Counted from the first letter of the stretch, positions 41,812 to 52,611 are shown. The stretch: DNA of 64,000 bases from Hyphomicrobiales bacterium (GCA_900471815.1 UICE01000005.1:209405-273404), one strand, 5' to 3'. Made by a program: numbers and translations. The notes: a model not told the origin generated them from the sequence alone.

Positions 41812-44610
41812 TTAATTATACGCCGTCATGGGTGGGCACGAACAAACCAGATTGCGATCGCCTGCAACATTGTCGATCCGGGAAACCGGTGGCCAATATT
41901 TCAGCAGATCCTCCGATTCTCCGCCGGGCAGACTTGCTACCTTGCGGCTATAGGGGTGCGACCAGTCATCAGCCAGAACATCGCCCGATGGATGCGGAGC
42001 GTTGACAAGTGGATTGTCATCTCTCGGCCACTCTCCGCTCGCAACTTTTGCAGCCTCACCCGCGATTGCGATCATCGCATCGCAGAAACGATCAATCTCG
42101 CGCTTCGATTCTGATTCCGTAGGTTCAACCATCAGCGTTCCAGCAATTGGCCAGGACATTGTAGGGGCGTGGAACCCATAATCAATCAGACGCTTGGCTA
42201 TGTCTTCAACACCAATTCCGGCACTTTCCTTAAGTACCCGAGTATCAAGAATACACTCATGTGCCACGCGATCATTACGGCCCTTGAACAACACAGGGTA
42301 ATAATCCTTCAATCGTTCAGCAATGTAATTGGCATTGAGAATCGCCATTTCGGTTGCGCGCTTCAAGCCTGCTCCACCCATCATACGGATATACATCCAT
42401 GTGATTGGCAGAATTGATGCGCTGCCGAATGGTGCGGCGGAAACCGCATTGCCGGTGCCATTCATCACATGTCCAGGCAGGAATGGAGCCAGATGCTTCT
42501 TAACACCAATCGGGCCGACACCGGGTCCCCCGCCTCCATGCGGAATGCAGAAGGTCTTGTGCAGGTTCATGTGGCAGACATCCGCGCCAATATCACCGGG
42601 ACGTGCAAGCCCAACGAGCGCGTTCAAATTGGCGCCATCAAAATAGACCTGACCGCCATGTTCATGAACGACAGCGCAAATATCTTTGACCCCCTCCTCG
42701 AATACGCCATGTGTTGACGGGTAGGTAATCATCAATGCGGCAAGATTTGCGCTGTGTAATTCAGCCTTTGCTTTCAGATCATCGAGATCAATGTCGCCTG
42801 CCTCTTCGCAAGCAACAACGACCACCCGCATCCCCGCCATATGCGCACTGGCAGGATTGGTGCCATGGGCCGATTCAGGGATGAGGCAAATATCGCGATG
42901 ATCATCGCCGCGATCCAAATGATAGCGACGGATTGCAAGAAGACCGGCATACTCGCCTTGGCTACCGGCATTTGGTTGCAGTGACACGGCATCAAAGCCT
43001 GTGATCTCTGAGAGCCAAGCTTCAAGATCATCGGTCAGCGACTTATAGCCCAGCGCATGATCTGCCGGTGCGAAAGGATGCACATTGGCAACGCTTTGCC
43101 AGCTTACGGGAAGCATTTCTGCTGCAGCGTTCAGCTTCATCGTGCAGGAACCGAGCGGAATCATCGCACGGTCAAGCGCCAGATCCTTATCGGCAAGCCG
43201 ACGAAGGAAGCGCATCATTTCGGTTTCCGAACGCTGTTGATGGAAGACAGCCTGGGTCATGAAACCCTCGGCAGGCCGCGAGCTTGGCAACTTTGAGCCG
43301 GGATCATTCAGCACCTTGGCACCGAACAAACCGGCAAGCGCTACCAGATCCTCGTCCGTCGTTGTCTCATCTACAGTGATACCTAGTCTGTCCGCATCAA
43401 TATGGCGGAGCAGTCGTTCGCCTTTTTCGGCGCTGACCGCAATAGCATCTGCTCTACCCGGAACGCTGACCGTGACCGTATCGAAGAATTGCGACCCACT
43501 TAATTCAAGGCCCACAGCCTCAAGTGCAGCCGCCAATCTTGCAGCCTTTGCGTGAACTTGGCTGGCAATAGCCTGAAGCCCCTGCGGACCATGCCAGATG
43601 GCATAGGATGCCGCCATGTTCGCAAGCAGTGCCTGCGCTGTACAGATATTCGACGTAGCCTTGTCGCGGCGAATATGCTGCTCGCGTGTCTGCAATGCGA
43701 GACGGTATCCCGCCCTGCCTTTGCTATCGACCGATTGGCCGACCAGCCGACCTGGAATAAGCCGGGTTAGATTTTCAGTCACCGCGAGGTAAGCGGCATG
43801 GGGGCCACCATAACCTACGGGAACGCCAAAGCGCTGCATGGAACCCGCAGCAATGTCGGCACCCAGCGACGCGGGTGATGCTGTGACCGTCAGAGCAAGC
43901 GGATCGGCAACTGCAATAACAAGTACGCCTGCGGCCTTCGCAGCCTTGATAACAGCAGAGTGATCCCTGTAGACCCCGTAAGTATCCGGCCAAGGTACGA
44001 TGACAGCGGCTGCAGTATTATCAATCTCGCCGCCATTGACCGTCATGCCCAGGGGTTCAGCACGAGTTCTGACCACGTCCAGGATTTGCGGATGAACATC
44101 TCCGGCAAGGACAATTCGCGTACGCTTTTCTCGGTGATGGCGATAGGCAATCCCTACGGCTTCCGCAACAGCGGTTGCCTCGTCAAGGAGCGACGCGGAA
44201 GCGACGGGCAGTCCTGTCAGCTCAGCCACCAGCGTCTGGAAGTGAAACAGGAGCTCAAGACGGCCTTGGCTGATTTCAGACTGATATGGCGTGTAGGCCG
44301 TATACCACGCCGGATTCTCAAAGAGGTTGCGTTGGATCACTGCCGGAACATGGGTACCGTGATATCCTTGGCCAATATAACTTTTGAAGGTCTTGTTGTG
44401 GCCCATCTTGGCGGCCAGTTCGGCGAGTGCTTCGGCTTCATTAACCGCCTCGGGAATATCAAGGGGTTTTTCGAGCCGGATAGACTTTGGAACAGCCTGT
44501 GAAATCAACGTATCGAGTGAAGGAATACCAAGCGCAGCCAACATGGCGCGCGAGCCTTGCGTACTAGGGCCGATATGCCTGTCGGCAAATGGGAATATGC
44601 TCTTGTTCAT
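41812..44610 (-). CDS. gcvP: glycine dehydrogenase (decarboxylating), P protein
   Basis: 932 residues from the ATG at 44610 (GGTTGA five bases upstream); a TTG at 44619 overlapping the gcvH stop is an alternative. Single-chain P protein of usual length (about 930-960). The PLP-binding lysine lies in [18 protein letters not shown]; the N-terminal FADRHIGP block is standard. It decarboxylates glycine and passes the aminomethyl group to lipoyl-GcvH. Last gene of gcvTHP. Confidence 0.97.
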   Translation of the reverse strand: MNKSIFPFADRHIGPSTQGSRAMLAALGIPSLDTLISQAVPKSIRLEKPLDIPEAVNEAEALAELAAKMGHNKTFKSYIGQGYHGTHVPAVIQRNLFENPAWYTAYTPYQSEISQGRLELLFHFQTLVAELTGLPVASASLLDEATAVAEAVGIAYRHHREKRTRIVLAGDVHPQILDVVRTRAEPLGMTVNGGEIDNTAAAVIVPWPDTYGVYRDHSAVIKAAKAAGVLVIAVADPLALTVTASPASLGADIAAGSMQRFGVPVGYGGPHAAYLAVTENLTRLIPGRLVGQSVDSKGRAGYRLALQTREQHIRRDKATSNICTAQALLANMAASYAIWHGPQGLQAIASQVHAKAARLAAALEAVGLELSGSQFFDTVTVSVPGRADAIAVSAEKGERLLRHIDADRLGITVDETTTDEDLVALAGLFGAKVLNDPGSKLPSSRPAEGFMTQAVFHQQRSETEMMRFLRRLADKDLALDRAMIPLGSCTMKLNAAAEMLPVSWQSVANVHPFAPADHALGYKSLTDDLEAWLSEITGFDAVSLQPNAGSQGEYAGLLAIRRYHLDRGDDHRDICLIPESAHGTNPASAHMAGMRVVVVACEEAGDIDLDDLKAKAELHSANLAALMITYPSTHGVFEEGVKDICAVVHEHGGQVYFDGANLNALVGLARPGDIGADVCHMNLHKTFCIPHGGGGPGVGPIGVKKHLAPFLPGHVMNGTGNAVSAAPFGSASILPITWMYIRMMGGAGLKRATEMAILNANYIAERLKDYYPVLFKGRNDRVAHECILDTRVLKESAGIGVEDIAKRLIDYGFHAPTMSWPIAGTLMVEPTESESKREIDRFCDAMIAIAGEAAKVASGEWPRDDNPLVNAPHPSGDVLADDWSHPYSRKVASLPGGESEDLLKYWPPVSRIDNVAGDRNLVCSCPPMTAYN

Positions 44611-44615
44611 GATGT

Positions 44616-44984
44616 TCAACCAATAATCGCTTTGTAACCGGCTTCATCAAGCAAGCCTGTCAATTGTTCAGTGTTGGAAAGCTTCATCTTCCAAAGCCAG
44701 CCATCGCCGGTAGCGGCAGAATTGATCAGGGCCGGATCACTTGCGGTCGCTTCGTTCACTTCTGTGACTTCACCATCCAGCGGCGCGTATACATCGGAGG
44801 CAGCCTTGACAGATTCAACAACAACAGCTGCATCACCTTTGGAAAGGCTGGTGCCGATATCGGGCAACTGAACAAAAACGAGATCGCCGAGCTGATCCTG
44901 TGCATGATCCGTAATACCGACCGTTGCGATATCGCCATCAACGCGTACCCATTCATGATCTTCGGTAAAGTAAGTGGTTGCCAT
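44616..44984 (-). CDS. gcvH: glycine cleavage H protein
   Basis: 122 residues. The lipoyl-carrier motif [15 protein letters not shown] places the modified lysine at residue 60. The protein has the full H-protein length and begins with [13 protein letters not shown]. It shuttles the aminomethyl group between GcvP and GcvT. It lies 5 bases after gcvT and is followed at once by gcvP. Confidence 0.97.
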   Translation of the reverse strand: MATTYFTEDHEWVRVDGDIATVGITDHAQDQLGDLVFVQLPDIGTSLSKGDAAVVVESVKAASDVYAPLDGEVTEVNEATASDPALINSAATGDGWLWKMKLSNTEQLTGLLDEAGYKAIIG

Positions 44985-44989
44985 TTGTA

Positions 44990-46096
44990 TTATCCTTTGT
45001 GGTAGCGATGTGGCGTGAAGGGAAGTGGATGAATGTGGACCGGAATGCGATTTCCGCGCACTTCAGCAAAAATCGGCACCGTTGCGGCAAGAATGTCCTT
45101 ATTGACGTATCCCATCGCCACCGGATGACCAGCGGAGGGACCGAACCCACCCGAAGTGACAATGCCGACATGTTTTCCGTCCGCATCAATGAGGACAGTC
45201 TCAGAGCGAACCGGTTGGCGACCATCGGGTTTCAAGCCAACCCGCTTTCGCGCGCTACCCGAGGCAATCTTTTCGAGCAGAGCTTTGGCGCCGATAAACC
45301 TGGCCTTCTCACGGACAGCTTTTCCAATTGCCCAAGTAAGGCCTGCATCTACCGGGTTAAAGTCAGGGGTAATGTCGTGACCATGCAGACAAAGACCGGC
45401 TTCCAACCGAAGACTGTCACGGGCCGCAAGTCCGACCCAAGCCACTCTCTCGTCCTTGAAGAGCGTCTCTACAAGCTCAACGGCATCGGTCGCAGGCAAT
45501 GCAATTTCGAAACCATCTTCACCCGTATAGCCTGAGCGACTCATGAACCAGCCCGGCTTCGGCTCAAAGCCATGCATGAAAGCTAGCTCGGTCCCCGAAA
45601 TCCCTGCTTTATGCAGAACATCGGCTGCTTGCGGGCCTTGAATGGCCAGAAAAACACGGTCTAGCGCATCGATCTTGCAGTCAAAATCTTTTGCGACACC
45701 GCGCAGGTGCGCCTCGTCGGCCGCCGCATTGCCGGCATTGGCCACCACCATGTAACGAGCGGCACCCAAACGGGTTACGATAAGATCGTCGAGTATGCCT
45801 GCCTGCTCGTCGAGAAAAAATGTGTATTTGGATTGTCCCGGTTGCAATGCCCCTGCATCCAGCGGGCATGCACGTGACAAAAGCGCTGTTGCGCCTGGAC
45901 CCGAAACATCGAACAATTGCATATGGGAAATGTCAAAAAGCCCGGCGTTTTCGCGCGCATGAAGATGTTCCTTCATCACCCCCAGCGGATAGGTGATAGG
46001 CATTGACCATCCGGCAAATCCACCAAAGCGCGCACCGGCAGCTTTATGCAGATCATCAAGTGGTAGTGATTTTAGTTGTTCTTCTTCGTTGCCCAT
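44990..46096 (-). CDS. gcvT: glycine cleavage aminomethyltransferase, T protein
   Basis: 368 residues from the ATG at 46096 with GGAG upstream; the longer frame has no ribosome site and enters the leader. T-protein features include [12 protein letters not shown], the folate-site region, and [14 protein letters not shown]. It transfers the methylene group to tetrahydrofolate and releases ammonia. First gene of gcvTHP, preceded by a tandem glycine riboswitch (46150-46350). Confidence 0.96.
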   Translation of the reverse strand: MGNEEEQLKSLPLDDLHKAAGARFGGFAGWSMPITYPLGVMKEHLHARENAGLFDISHMQLFDVSGPGATALLSRACPLDAGALQPGQSKYTFFLDEQAGILDDLIVTRLGAARYMVVANAGNAAADEAHLRGVAKDFDCKIDALDRVFLAIQGPQAADVLHKAGISGTELAFMHGFEPKPGWFMSRSGYTGEDGFEIALPATDAVELVETLFKDERVAWVGLAARDSLRLEAGLCLHGHDITPDFNPVDAGLTWAIGKAVREKARFIGAKALLEKIASGSARKRVGLKPDGRQPVRSETVLIDADGKHVGIVTSGGFGPSAGHPVAMGYVNKDILAATVPIFAEVRGNRIPVHIHPLPFTPHRYHKG

Positions 46097-46149
46097 TACT
46101 TCTCCAGAGTCGCGCAAAGACCTCCGCCACAACGACGGAATGTTTCTTT

Positions 46150-46350
46150 GCCCCTCTGTCGGAAGCCTGAGAGACTCGCACAGCCGTTACGGGACCTTGG
46201 TCCCAGCTGAACTTACACCTTCGGCGCGAGGTTTCCCCCGACTTTCCAGAGTTGCCTTACCCGTTTGCGGTTCTTGATACCTGAGAGATTTCGGGCGATT
46301 TCCCCTTCGGTGGCTCTGCACATCACTGCACAGAACACTCTCCCGCAAAC
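46150..46350 (-). promoter_or_regulatory. tandem glycine riboswitch in the gcvT leader
   Basis: Read on the - strand, two aptamers follow each other. The first starts with GCGGGAGAGTGTTC (from 46346) and carries CCGAAGGGG and ATCTCTCAGG (about 46282-46290); the second has CCGAAGGTG and GTCTCTCAGG (about 46165-46175). These paired GGGAGAG / CCGAAGG / CTCTCAGG blocks are the signature of the gcvT-type glycine riboswitch. Glycine binding normally turns gcvTHP on. Exact ends are approximate. Confidence 0.93.
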
Positions 46351-46451
46351 TGACAGGGCCTTATGATTCTTCAATCCCAAGGCCCTCGACAAGCCCGGAC
46401 CATAGCCTAGCGCAACGACCCTGTCATCCGCACAAATGGCAAATTTGGCGC

Positions 46452-47600
46452 TTAATGAACAAAATTTGTCGAAGTGGGGATATTTGCCGCACGCTTCAAC
46501 GCCATGACTCCGAGCGTCTGCCCCCTACCCTTCACGGCATGCATTCCAAGAAATTCCGGCTGAATATCGCCTTCGAACTCCACTCGCTTTGCGAGATCTC
46601 CGGAAATCAATACTGGTGCATCAAGTGTCCGACAAAGCGTTTCCAGCCGCGCAGTGGTGTTCACCGTGTCACCAAAATAGGTAATCTTGTGATGGTCGAC
46701 CCCTATTTCCGCAGTAATGATGGGACCACCGTGAAGGGCTGCGCGAAGTTGTGGAACACGTCCAAAATTTTTCAGCCACTTTTCCCGGTCTGCCTCAATG
46801 GAATCGAGAATAGCGAAGACGCATTTTACGCTATTGCCATTCTTGGTGCCTCTCGCCATTGGCCAAGTAATAATGGCGGCATCGCCAATATAATCGTCAA
46901 TGGTCCCCCTATATCTGCGTACTGGCTCGGCAAAGGCTGCGAACAACGCTCCAAGGAACTGCTGGGCCCGCAGATCACCAAATTCCTGGGCAAAGGAAGT
47001 CGACCCAACCAGATCGATAAACAGGAATACCCGTTCCTCTTCGATGGGCTTGCGGTAACGCCCGATAAGAAGACTTGAAAAGACGTCACGCCCCAACAAT
47101 TCGCGTACCCGCGCAACGAAACTGACGACGAGCGAAACACCCAGCGCGGCGAACATGGCGCTAGCGGGCAAAATTGCGATTTCACGCCAGGATTCGTAAG
47201 TTTGGTAACCTATAAATCCCAACAGGAGCCGACATAATGCGGAGCCTACATACATCAAAATGTATGTAACGATGAGCATGGCAATCAGATAAAGCGGGGT
47301 CGAAAGCGCGGCAATTCTTGCATAGAGTCGAGGAAACAATGCCCCACGCTCGAGTGCGATAATGGGTACGCAAGTAAAAAGCGCAAAAACGGAACCTACA
47401 ATTGATGGCTCTCCGTAAAAGGCCCAGCTAAAAAGTGCGCCGCTTATGGAAACGACGCACAGAATGAATATCCAAAATCCTCCGGAGTATCTGTTCATGT
47501 CTGCTCGCTCCGCAGCAGAAGTAAGTTGGGCGGATTGATCAACATGCACATCTCCGGATAACCGTTTGATCTTATGTAGACGCTTTTGCTCGCTGTCCAA
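46452..47600 (-). CDS. membrane-bound class III adenylate/guanylate cyclase
   Basis: 382 residues. Four hydrophobic segments (about 43-62, 65-86, 100-122, 140-162) precede a short linker and the class III catalytic domain (about 190-365) with metal aspartates D196 (FLFIDLVGST) and D240 (DDYIGDAAI), and ITYFGDTVNTTARL. This topology suits a membrane sensor making cAMP. The listed start is a TTG without a clear ribosome site; the first ATG (residue 35) at 47498 would also keep all membrane segments, so the start is uncertain. It is divergent from the Rrf2 gene. Confidence 0.87.
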   Translation of the reverse strand: MDSEQKRLHKIKRLSGDVHVDQSAQLTSAAERADMNRYSGGFWIFILCVVSISGALFSWAFYGEPSIVGSVFALFTCVPIIALERGALFPRLYARIAALSTPLYLIAMLIVTYILMYVGSALCRLLLGFIGYQTYESWREIAILPASAMFAALGVSLVVSFVARVRELLGRDVFSSLLIGRYRKPIEEERVFLFIDLVGSTSFAQEFGDLRAQQFLGALFAAFAEPVRRYRGTIDDYIGDAAIITWPMARGTKNGNSVKCVFAILDSIEADREKWLKNFGRVPQLRAALHGGPIITAEIGVDHHKITYFGDTVNTTARLETLCRTLDAPVLISGDLAKRVEFEGDIQPEFLGMHAVKGRGQTLGVMALKRAANIPTSTNFVH

Positions 47601-47666
47601 GATGAGTTGAAGAATTTATTTCACGCAATCTTGACGTGCGCTGAATCACGCATCATATATTGTTAC

Positions 47667-48122
47667 ATGAAAAGAAACAGCCGCCTTTCCGCCGTCCTTC
47701 ACGTCATTCTCCACATGGCAGAGCGCGCCAAACCCATGACATCGGAGGAATTGGCCAAACATATGCATACAAATGCCGTTGTCGTCCGCCGGACAATGGC
47801 GGGATTGCGAGATGCCGGATTTGTGCGATCCGAGAAGGGCCATGGTGGTGGCTGGATTATCGCACGCGACCTCAACACTTTAACTCTTCGCGACATTTAC
47901 AACGCGCTTGGCTCCCCTGACTTTTTTGCTTTGGGCAATAGAGCCGACGCACCCGATTGCCTTGTGGAACAGTCGGTCAATCATGCGCTCGACACTGCAT
48001 TTCAAGAAGCCGAAGCCCTTATCATTGAACGGCTCGGCACGATAACACTCGCCGATCTCGCCGCCGATTTTCACCGGCGTTTTGATGCGATCAGAAAGGA
48101 GAGAAAATCCCATGACCTATGA
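47667..48122 (+). CDS. Rrf2-family transcriptional regulator
   Basis: 151 residues from the ATG at 47667 (the longer frame overlaps the divergent cyclase). The winged HTH spans about residues 8-60 (ERAKPMTSEELAKHMHTNAVVVRRTMAGLRDAGFV in family order) followed by the Rrf2 helix; the wing KGHGGGWIIAR is typical. Only one cysteine (C98, DAPDCLVEQ) is in the region where IscR/NsrR carry three, so an Fe-S cluster is unlikely. It overlaps the start of the flavoprotein gene, its probable target. Confidence 0.88.
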   Translation: MKRNSRLSAVLHVILHMAERAKPMTSEELAKHMHTNAVVVRRTMAGLRDAGFVRSEKGHGGGWIIARDLNTLTLRDIYNALGSPDFFALGNRADAPDCLVEQSVNHALDTAFQEAEALIIERLGTITLADLAADFHRRFDAIRKERKSHDL

Positions 48123-49017
48123 CGTTATTGTTGTTGGGGGAAGTTATTCCGGTCTTGCAGCAGCGTTGCAAGTCGCCCGTTCACGTCGCAATGTACTTGT
48201 TGTGGACGCAGGCGAGCGCCGCAACCGATTTGCTGAAACCTCTCACGGATTCCTGACACAAGACGGCAGTTCGGCTGTACAGATTGCGCATGTTGGGCGC
48301 GAGCAGCTATTGGCTTATCCGAATGTCACCTGGGTTGATGCCCGTGCGGAAAATGCCGAAGGTATCCTCGATGCCTTCACTGTCAGCACCTCATCCGGAG
48401 CAGATTACAAGGGCCGGCGTCTTATTCTGGCAACAGGTGTCACGGACATATTGCCAATAATACCCGGTCTTCGCGAACGGTGGGGCAAGAGCGTTTTTCA
48501 TTGTCCCTATTGCCACGGTTATGAAGCAGGTGGCGGCGATATCGGCGTGTTGGCGACAAGTTCCTTGTCTGCCCATCAAGCTTTAATGCTTGCCGACTGG
48601 GGCAATACCAAGCTTTTTGTCAACAACATGTTTGAGCCTAGTGACGACCAATTGGCGGCTCTGGCTGCGCGTAATGTGATGCTCGATTATGGGACGATTG
48701 CCGCCATATCGGGCGAAGAGGCACAGCCGATTGTAGAGTTTTCTGATGGTCGTGCCCTATCGCTTACCGGATTGTTTACTCTTTCGCGCACCGTTGTCAC
48801 TGGTCCACTCCCGCAACAATTGAAGTGCGCGCTGGAAGATGGACCGCTCGGAACATTCATTCAAACGGACGCAAGCAAACTAACGTCGGTTCCTGGTGTC
48901 TATGCCTGCGGCGATACAGCCCTTATCGCCGGTTCGGTCTCCTTTGCCGTGGGCGACGGCGCTAGGGCGGGGGTTTCAGCACATCAATCGCTAATATTTC
49001 CCAGCCCAATGCACTGA
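48112..49017 (+). CDS. thioredoxin-reductase-like FAD/NAD(P)-binding oxidoreductase
   Basis: 301 residues from the ATG at 48112 (GGAG about ten bases upstream), overlapping the regulator gene by 11 bases. FAD-binding VIVVGGSYSGLAAA (about 6-19), the redox-active CPYC at residues 131-134 (HCPYCHGYE), and the C-terminal YACGDTALIAGSVSFAVGDGARAG FAD block, cut here to its key parts. It is a low-molecular-weight TrxB-like enzyme, but the NADP-domain motif is weak (GVLATSSLSAHQA in place of GGGxSA), so it may be a ferredoxin- or F420-type or NADPH-poor relative. Probable role in thiol or redox stress under Rrf2 control. Confidence 0.85.
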   Translation: MTYDVIVVGGSYSGLAAALQVARSRRNVLVVDAGERRNRFAETSHGFLTQDGSSAVQIAHVGREQLLAYPNVTWVDARAENAEGILDAFTVSTSSGADYKGRRLILATGVTDILPIIPGLRERWGKSVFHCPYCHGYEAGGGDIGVLATSSLSAHQALMLADWGNTKLFVNNMFEPSDDQLAALAARNVMLDYGTIAAISGEEAQPIVEFSDGRALSLTGLFTLSRTVVTGPLPQQLKCALEDGPLGTFIQTDASKLTSVPGVYACGDTALIAGSVSFAVGDGARAGVSAHQSLIFPSPMH

Positions 49018-49018
49018 T

Positions 49019-49861
49019 TTACATCGGCTGCGTCTCGGTTCGAGCTTGCCGATAGGACACCAGTACCAGCGCACCGATGAAAGTTCCCGTCATCAACAGA
49101 ACGATGGTCGGCGCCGGCGCGCTGTCAATGAAGAAAGCAAAATAAGTACCGAAGAAAGAGGCCAATACCGCAACGACGACGGAGACGAGAAGCATTTTAC
49201 TGAATGTCCGGGTAAGCAAAAAAGCAATTGCTCCCGGCGCGATCAACATGGCAATTGCTAATATGATGCCAACAGCTTTTAGAGCGCCCACAATCGTCAG
49301 GGAAATCAGGCAAAGCAGCCCATAATGCAGCAATCCCACACGTAATCCAACTGCGCGGGCTTGCACCGTATCAAATGCGTGAAGCAAGAAATCGCGCCAT
49401 TTAAACATGATAGTTCCGGCTGTGATCGTTGCGATGATCGCCGTCTGGGCGATATCGCTCCAGCTGATACCGAGCATGTCACCAAACAATATATGGTCGA
49501 GGTGAACGTCTGACTGGATTTTCACATATAGCACGAGACCAAGGCCGAACATGCCGGAAAAAACGACGCCCATAACTGTGTCCTGCTTGATACGGCTGTT
49601 TTCCTTCAAAAACCCGGTGGCAATTGCGCAGAACATGCCTGCCACAAAGGCTCCGACCGCATAGGGCAAACCAACAATATAAGCGATGACTACTCCTGGA
49701 AAAACAGCGTGCGAAATGGCGTCGCCCATCAGCGACCAGCCCTTTAGCACCATGAAACAGGAGAGCAAAGCTGTCGGAATTGCTACGAGTACTGAGATGA
49801 TCAACGCATTGATCATGAATTCGAACTGAAAGGGCAAAAGCAGGGTTTCAAAGACGCTCAT
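49019..49861 (-). CDS. sitD: SitD Mn/Fe ABC transporter permease
   Basis: 280 residues with about eight membrane segments and the ABC-3 family text GDAISHAVFPGVVIAYIVG near residue 47 and GIILAIAMLIAPGAIAFLLTR near 195. It overlaps sitC as ATGA. With SitC it forms the inner-membrane channel of a manganese/iron importer. Paralogous to sitC next to it. Confidence 0.92.
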   Translation of the reverse strand: MSVFETLLLPFQFEFMINALIISVLVAIPTALLSCFMVLKGWSLMGDAISHAVFPGVVIAYIVGLPYAVGAFVAGMFCAIATGFLKENSRIKQDTVMGVVFSGMFGLGLVLYVKIQSDVHLDHILFGDMLGISWSDIAQTAIIATITAGTIMFKWRDFLLHAFDTVQARAVGLRVGLLHYGLLCLISLTIVGALKAVGIILAIAMLIAPGAIAFLLTRTFSKMLLVSVVVAVLASFFGTYFAFFIDSAPAPTIVLLMTGTFIGALVLVSYRQARTETQPM

Positions 49862-50715
49862 AATGCGACCTCCTGCATTTCTGCGGCGCGGCGCCGGGCT
49901 GCGATCAGTCCATGTTTGGGCGCAAAGATAAAAGCGACCAGAAAAATAAGCGTCTGCAACAGGACAATGATTCCGCCGGTAGCCCCGTCGAGAAAATAGC
50001 TAATATAGGCACCGGCAAAGCTTGTCATTGCACCGATGACAACAGCGATGACGAGCAGCCGCGGAAATCGATCCGTTAAAAGATAAGCGGTGGCGCCGGG
50101 CGTCACGACCATGCAAATAACCAGAAATGCGCCGACTGTCTGTAAAGCTGCCACGGTCGACGCCGATAAAAGCGTAAAGAACATGATTTTGAGCGCCGTT
50201 GGATTGAGACCGATAGAGCGTGCATGACTCTCATCGAAAAAAACAACCATGAGGTCTTTCCATTTTACCAGCAGAATAGCCAGCGAAACGAATCCGATAA
50301 TAGCAAGTTGGAGCGTGTCTTCCGGTGTAATCGCCAGGATATTCCCCAGAACAATTGTCTGGATATTCACGGACGTCGGAGAGAGTGACACCATGAACAG
50401 GCCGAGACCGAAAAAGGATGAGAAGATCAAACCGATGATGGCATCTTCCTTGAGCTTCGTACGCTGGTTGAGAAACAACATCGCAGCGGCGGCCAGTCCT
50501 CCCGAAAAGAATGCACCAATTGAGAAAGGCAGCCCAAGCATATAGGCACCAGCCACACCCGGAACGATGGAATGCGAAAGCGCATCCCCGATAAGAGACC
50601 AACCTTTCAGCATGAGATAGGCCGACAGGAAGGCGCAGACACCGCCTACCAACGCCGAAACCCACATGGCATTGATCATATATTGATAAGAGAAAGGTTC
50701 GAGCAGCAATGTCAT
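49858..50715 (-). CDS. sitC: SitC Mn/Fe ABC transporter permease
   Basis: 285 residues, about eight membrane segments, with GDALSHSIVPGVAGAYMLG near residue 42 and AFLVICMVVTPGATAYLLTD near 197, the conserved ABC-3 permease blocks. The start abuts the sitB stop and the stop overlaps sitD. Partner of SitD in the same channel. Confidence 0.92.
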   Translation of the reverse strand: MTLLLEPFSYQYMINAMWVSALVGGVCAFLSAYLMLKGWSLIGDALSHSIVPGVAGAYMLGLPFSIGAFFSGGLAAAAMLFLNQRTKLKEDAIIGLIFSSFFGLGLFMVSLSPTSVNIQTIVLGNILAITPEDTLQLAIIGFVSLAILLVKWKDLMVVFFDESHARSIGLNPTALKIMFFTLLSASTVAALQTVGAFLVICMVVTPGATAYLLTDRFPRLLVIAVVIGAMTSFAGAYISYFLDGATGGIIVLLQTLIFLVAFIFAPKHGLIAARRRAAEMQEVAL

Positions 50716-51615
50716 CTAACGTGGTCCATTGCTTTTGGGATTTACGGTATTGTCGTAGAGCACGAAGGGCCGCTCATCATCGGTAATCACGCCGACAGGA
50801 CGTCCTTCACCTGCGTGCGGTGCATCAAGCTTGAAATGACGCAGCACGCCGCCGAATGTCCGTTCCAGATTTTTCTGTGTGAATGTCTCGGCTGTCGGAC
50901 CATAAGCAAGTACGGTGCGATTGAGTAGAACAGTGCGGTCACAGAACTCCGGTACACTACCAAGATTATGCGTTGAAACCAAAATTACCCGCCCCTCGTC
51001 GCGCAGGGCACGCAGCAATATGATAATCGCCTCTTCCGTTTTCACATCCACGCCGGTGAATGGCTCATCCAGCAAAATGACCCGTCCATCTTGTGCTAAT
51101 GCGCGGGCAAGAAATACCCGTTTCTTTTGGCCACCCGAAAGCTCGCCAATTTGGCGTTTGCGAAAATCGGTCATTCCCACGCGCGCGAGGGCATCCGATA
51201 CTGCCTGCCGATCTGCAGCCTTGGCGATACGCATCATGCCCATGTGGCCATAACGGCCCATCATGACAACATCTTCCACCAAGACCGGAAAATTCCAGTC
51301 TATATCCTCGCTTTGAGGAACGTAGGCGACAAGGTTCTTTTTCAAGGCTTCATTTACTGACTGGCGAAGAACTGAAATCGTTCCTTCGGAAGCCTTTATA
51401 AAACCCATGATTGCCTTGAAAAGCGTTGACTTGCCGGAACCATTAACTCCCACCAGCGCAGTGATAGTGCCTGTAGGGATTTCAAACGTCGCATCGCGCA
51501 ACGCCGTATGACCGTTGCGATAGATTACCGTAGCGCCCTTTACCGAAATGCCCCCACCCGCGTCAGACGACGCGGGTGAATATCTGTGAGCCGATTGAAA
51601 CGATTGGGCGTTCAT
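50716..51615 (-). CDS. sitB: SitB Mn/Fe ABC transporter ATPase
   Basis: 299 residues. Walker [10 protein letters not shown] (about 55-63), Q-loop [15 protein letters not shown], signature [18 protein letters not shown], Walker [13 protein letters not shown] and the switch His in STHNLG. The QSEDIDW block is typical of Mn/Zn transporter ATPases. The start overlaps the sitA stop as ATGA. Confidence 0.93.
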   Translation of the reverse strand: MNAQSFQSAHRYSPASSDAGGGISVKGATVIYRNGHTALRDATFEIPTGTITALVGVNGSGKSTLFKAIMGFIKASEGTISVLRQSVNEALKKNLVAYVPQSEDIDWNFPVLVEDVVMMGRYGHMGMMRIAKAADRQAVSDALARVGMTDFRKRQIGELSGGQKKRVFLARALAQDGRVILLDEPFTGVDVKTEEAIIILLRALRDEGRVILVSTHNLGSVPEFCDRTVLLNRTVLAYGPTAETFTQKNLERTFGGVLRHFKLDAPHAGEGRPVGVITDDERPFVLYDNTVNPKSNGPR

Positions 51616-52532
51616 TGCGTGATACCTTTGGCAAGGCCTTCCGCAACCCGGCTGGATGTGACGCGCAAGAGATCTATGTAGGTTGGGACTTCACCACTCG
51701 CGTCGGTAAGCGAGTCCACATAAAGAACGCCGCCATAACTTGCTCCGGTTTCCCGTGCGACCTGCTTGGCAGGATCAGCCGAGATCGTGCTTTCCGAGAA
51801 GACCACGCCGATCTTGTTCGCCCGGACCGCATCAATCACCTTGCGTACTTGTTGAGGAGTGCCTTGCTGATCTGCATTGATAGGCCAGAGATAAACTTCT
51901 TTCAGATCAAAATCGCGAGCCAGATAGGAGAACGCGCCCTCGCTGGACACCAACCAGCGCTTTTCTGCTGGAATGGCTGCAAGCTCGTCCTTAATCGGAT
52001 CAATCGCTGCCTTGATTTGTCCCTTGTAGGTCTCGGCGTTTGCCTCATAGGTTTCAGCATTGGCCGGATCATATTTTACAAAAGCGTCGCGGATATTATC
52101 AACGTAAATCAGCGCCGCTGTCGGGGACATCCAGGCATGCGGATTTGGTTTACCTGTATAGGGCCCTTCGGCAATGCCCATCGGCACCACACCCTGCGAA
52201 ACAACGACTCCTGGAACGTTTTTTAAATTGGCAAAGAACTTTTCAAACCAGAGCTCGAGATTGAGGCCATTCCATAAAATAAGTTGGGCACCCTGCGCTT
52301 TCTGGATATCGCCCGGCGTTGGCTGATAATTATGAATCTCCGCGCCTGGCTTGGTAATAGATTCAACAATCGCCGCATCACCAGCAACATTGCGCGCAAT
52401 GTCGGCAATAACCGTAAATGTGGTCACCGCCTTGAATTTGTCCTGTGCCGCTGCGGGAATGATCGCCAAGATCATTCCGAAGAACGCGCCCATTATTCCG
52501 GTCAACACGGACCGCCTCACTCCATCCAGCAT
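51612..52532 (-). CDS. sitA: SitA Mn/Fe-binding periplasmic protein
   Basis: 306 residues with a signal peptide ending near AAAQ (residue 30). It is a cluster A-I metal-binding protein: the four ligands expected for Mn/Fe types are visible in [11 protein letters not shown] (His), [11 protein letters not shown] (His), [11 protein letters not shown] (Glu) and LYVDSLTDA (Asp). The His-His-Glu-Asp set points to Mn(II)/Fe(II) rather than Zn(II). There is no His-rich loop as in ZnuA. First gene of sitABCD, with GGAG before its ATG. Confidence 0.93.
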   Translation of the reverse strand: MLDGVRRSVLTGIMGAFFGMILAIIPAAAQDKFKAVTTFTVIADIARNVAGDAAIVESITKPGAEIHNYQPTPGDIQKAQGAQLILWNGLNLELWFEKFFANLKNVPGVVVSQGVVPMGIAEGPYTGKPNPHAWMSPTAALIYVDNIRDAFVKYDPANAETYEANAETYKGQIKAAIDPIKDELAAIPAEKRWLVSSEGAFSYLARDFDLKEVYLWPINADQQGTPQQVRKVIDAVRANKIGVVFSESTISADPAKQVARETGASYGGVLYVDSLTDASGEVPTYIDLLRVTSSRVAEGLAKGITQ

Positions 52533-52596
52533 AGCCTCTCCTTATTGCAATTGAGTTGCAACTGCATCCTTAGCGAGGATCATCAATTATTGCAAG

Positions 52597-52611
52597 TGCG
52601 AATGATTTGCA
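52597..52611 (-). promoter_or_regulatory. Mur/Fur-type operator upstream of sitABCD
   Basis: TGCGAATGATTTGCA is a near-perfect 15-base palindrome (one G/T-type mismatch pair) centred at 52604, about 65-80 bases before the sitA start, in a TTGCAA-rich stretch (further TTGCAATTGAGTTGCAA at 52545-52561). Rhizobial sit operons are repressed by Mur, a manganese-responsive Fur homologue, through TGCAA-rich boxes. Assignment to Mur rather than Fur is inference. Confidence 0.65.
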
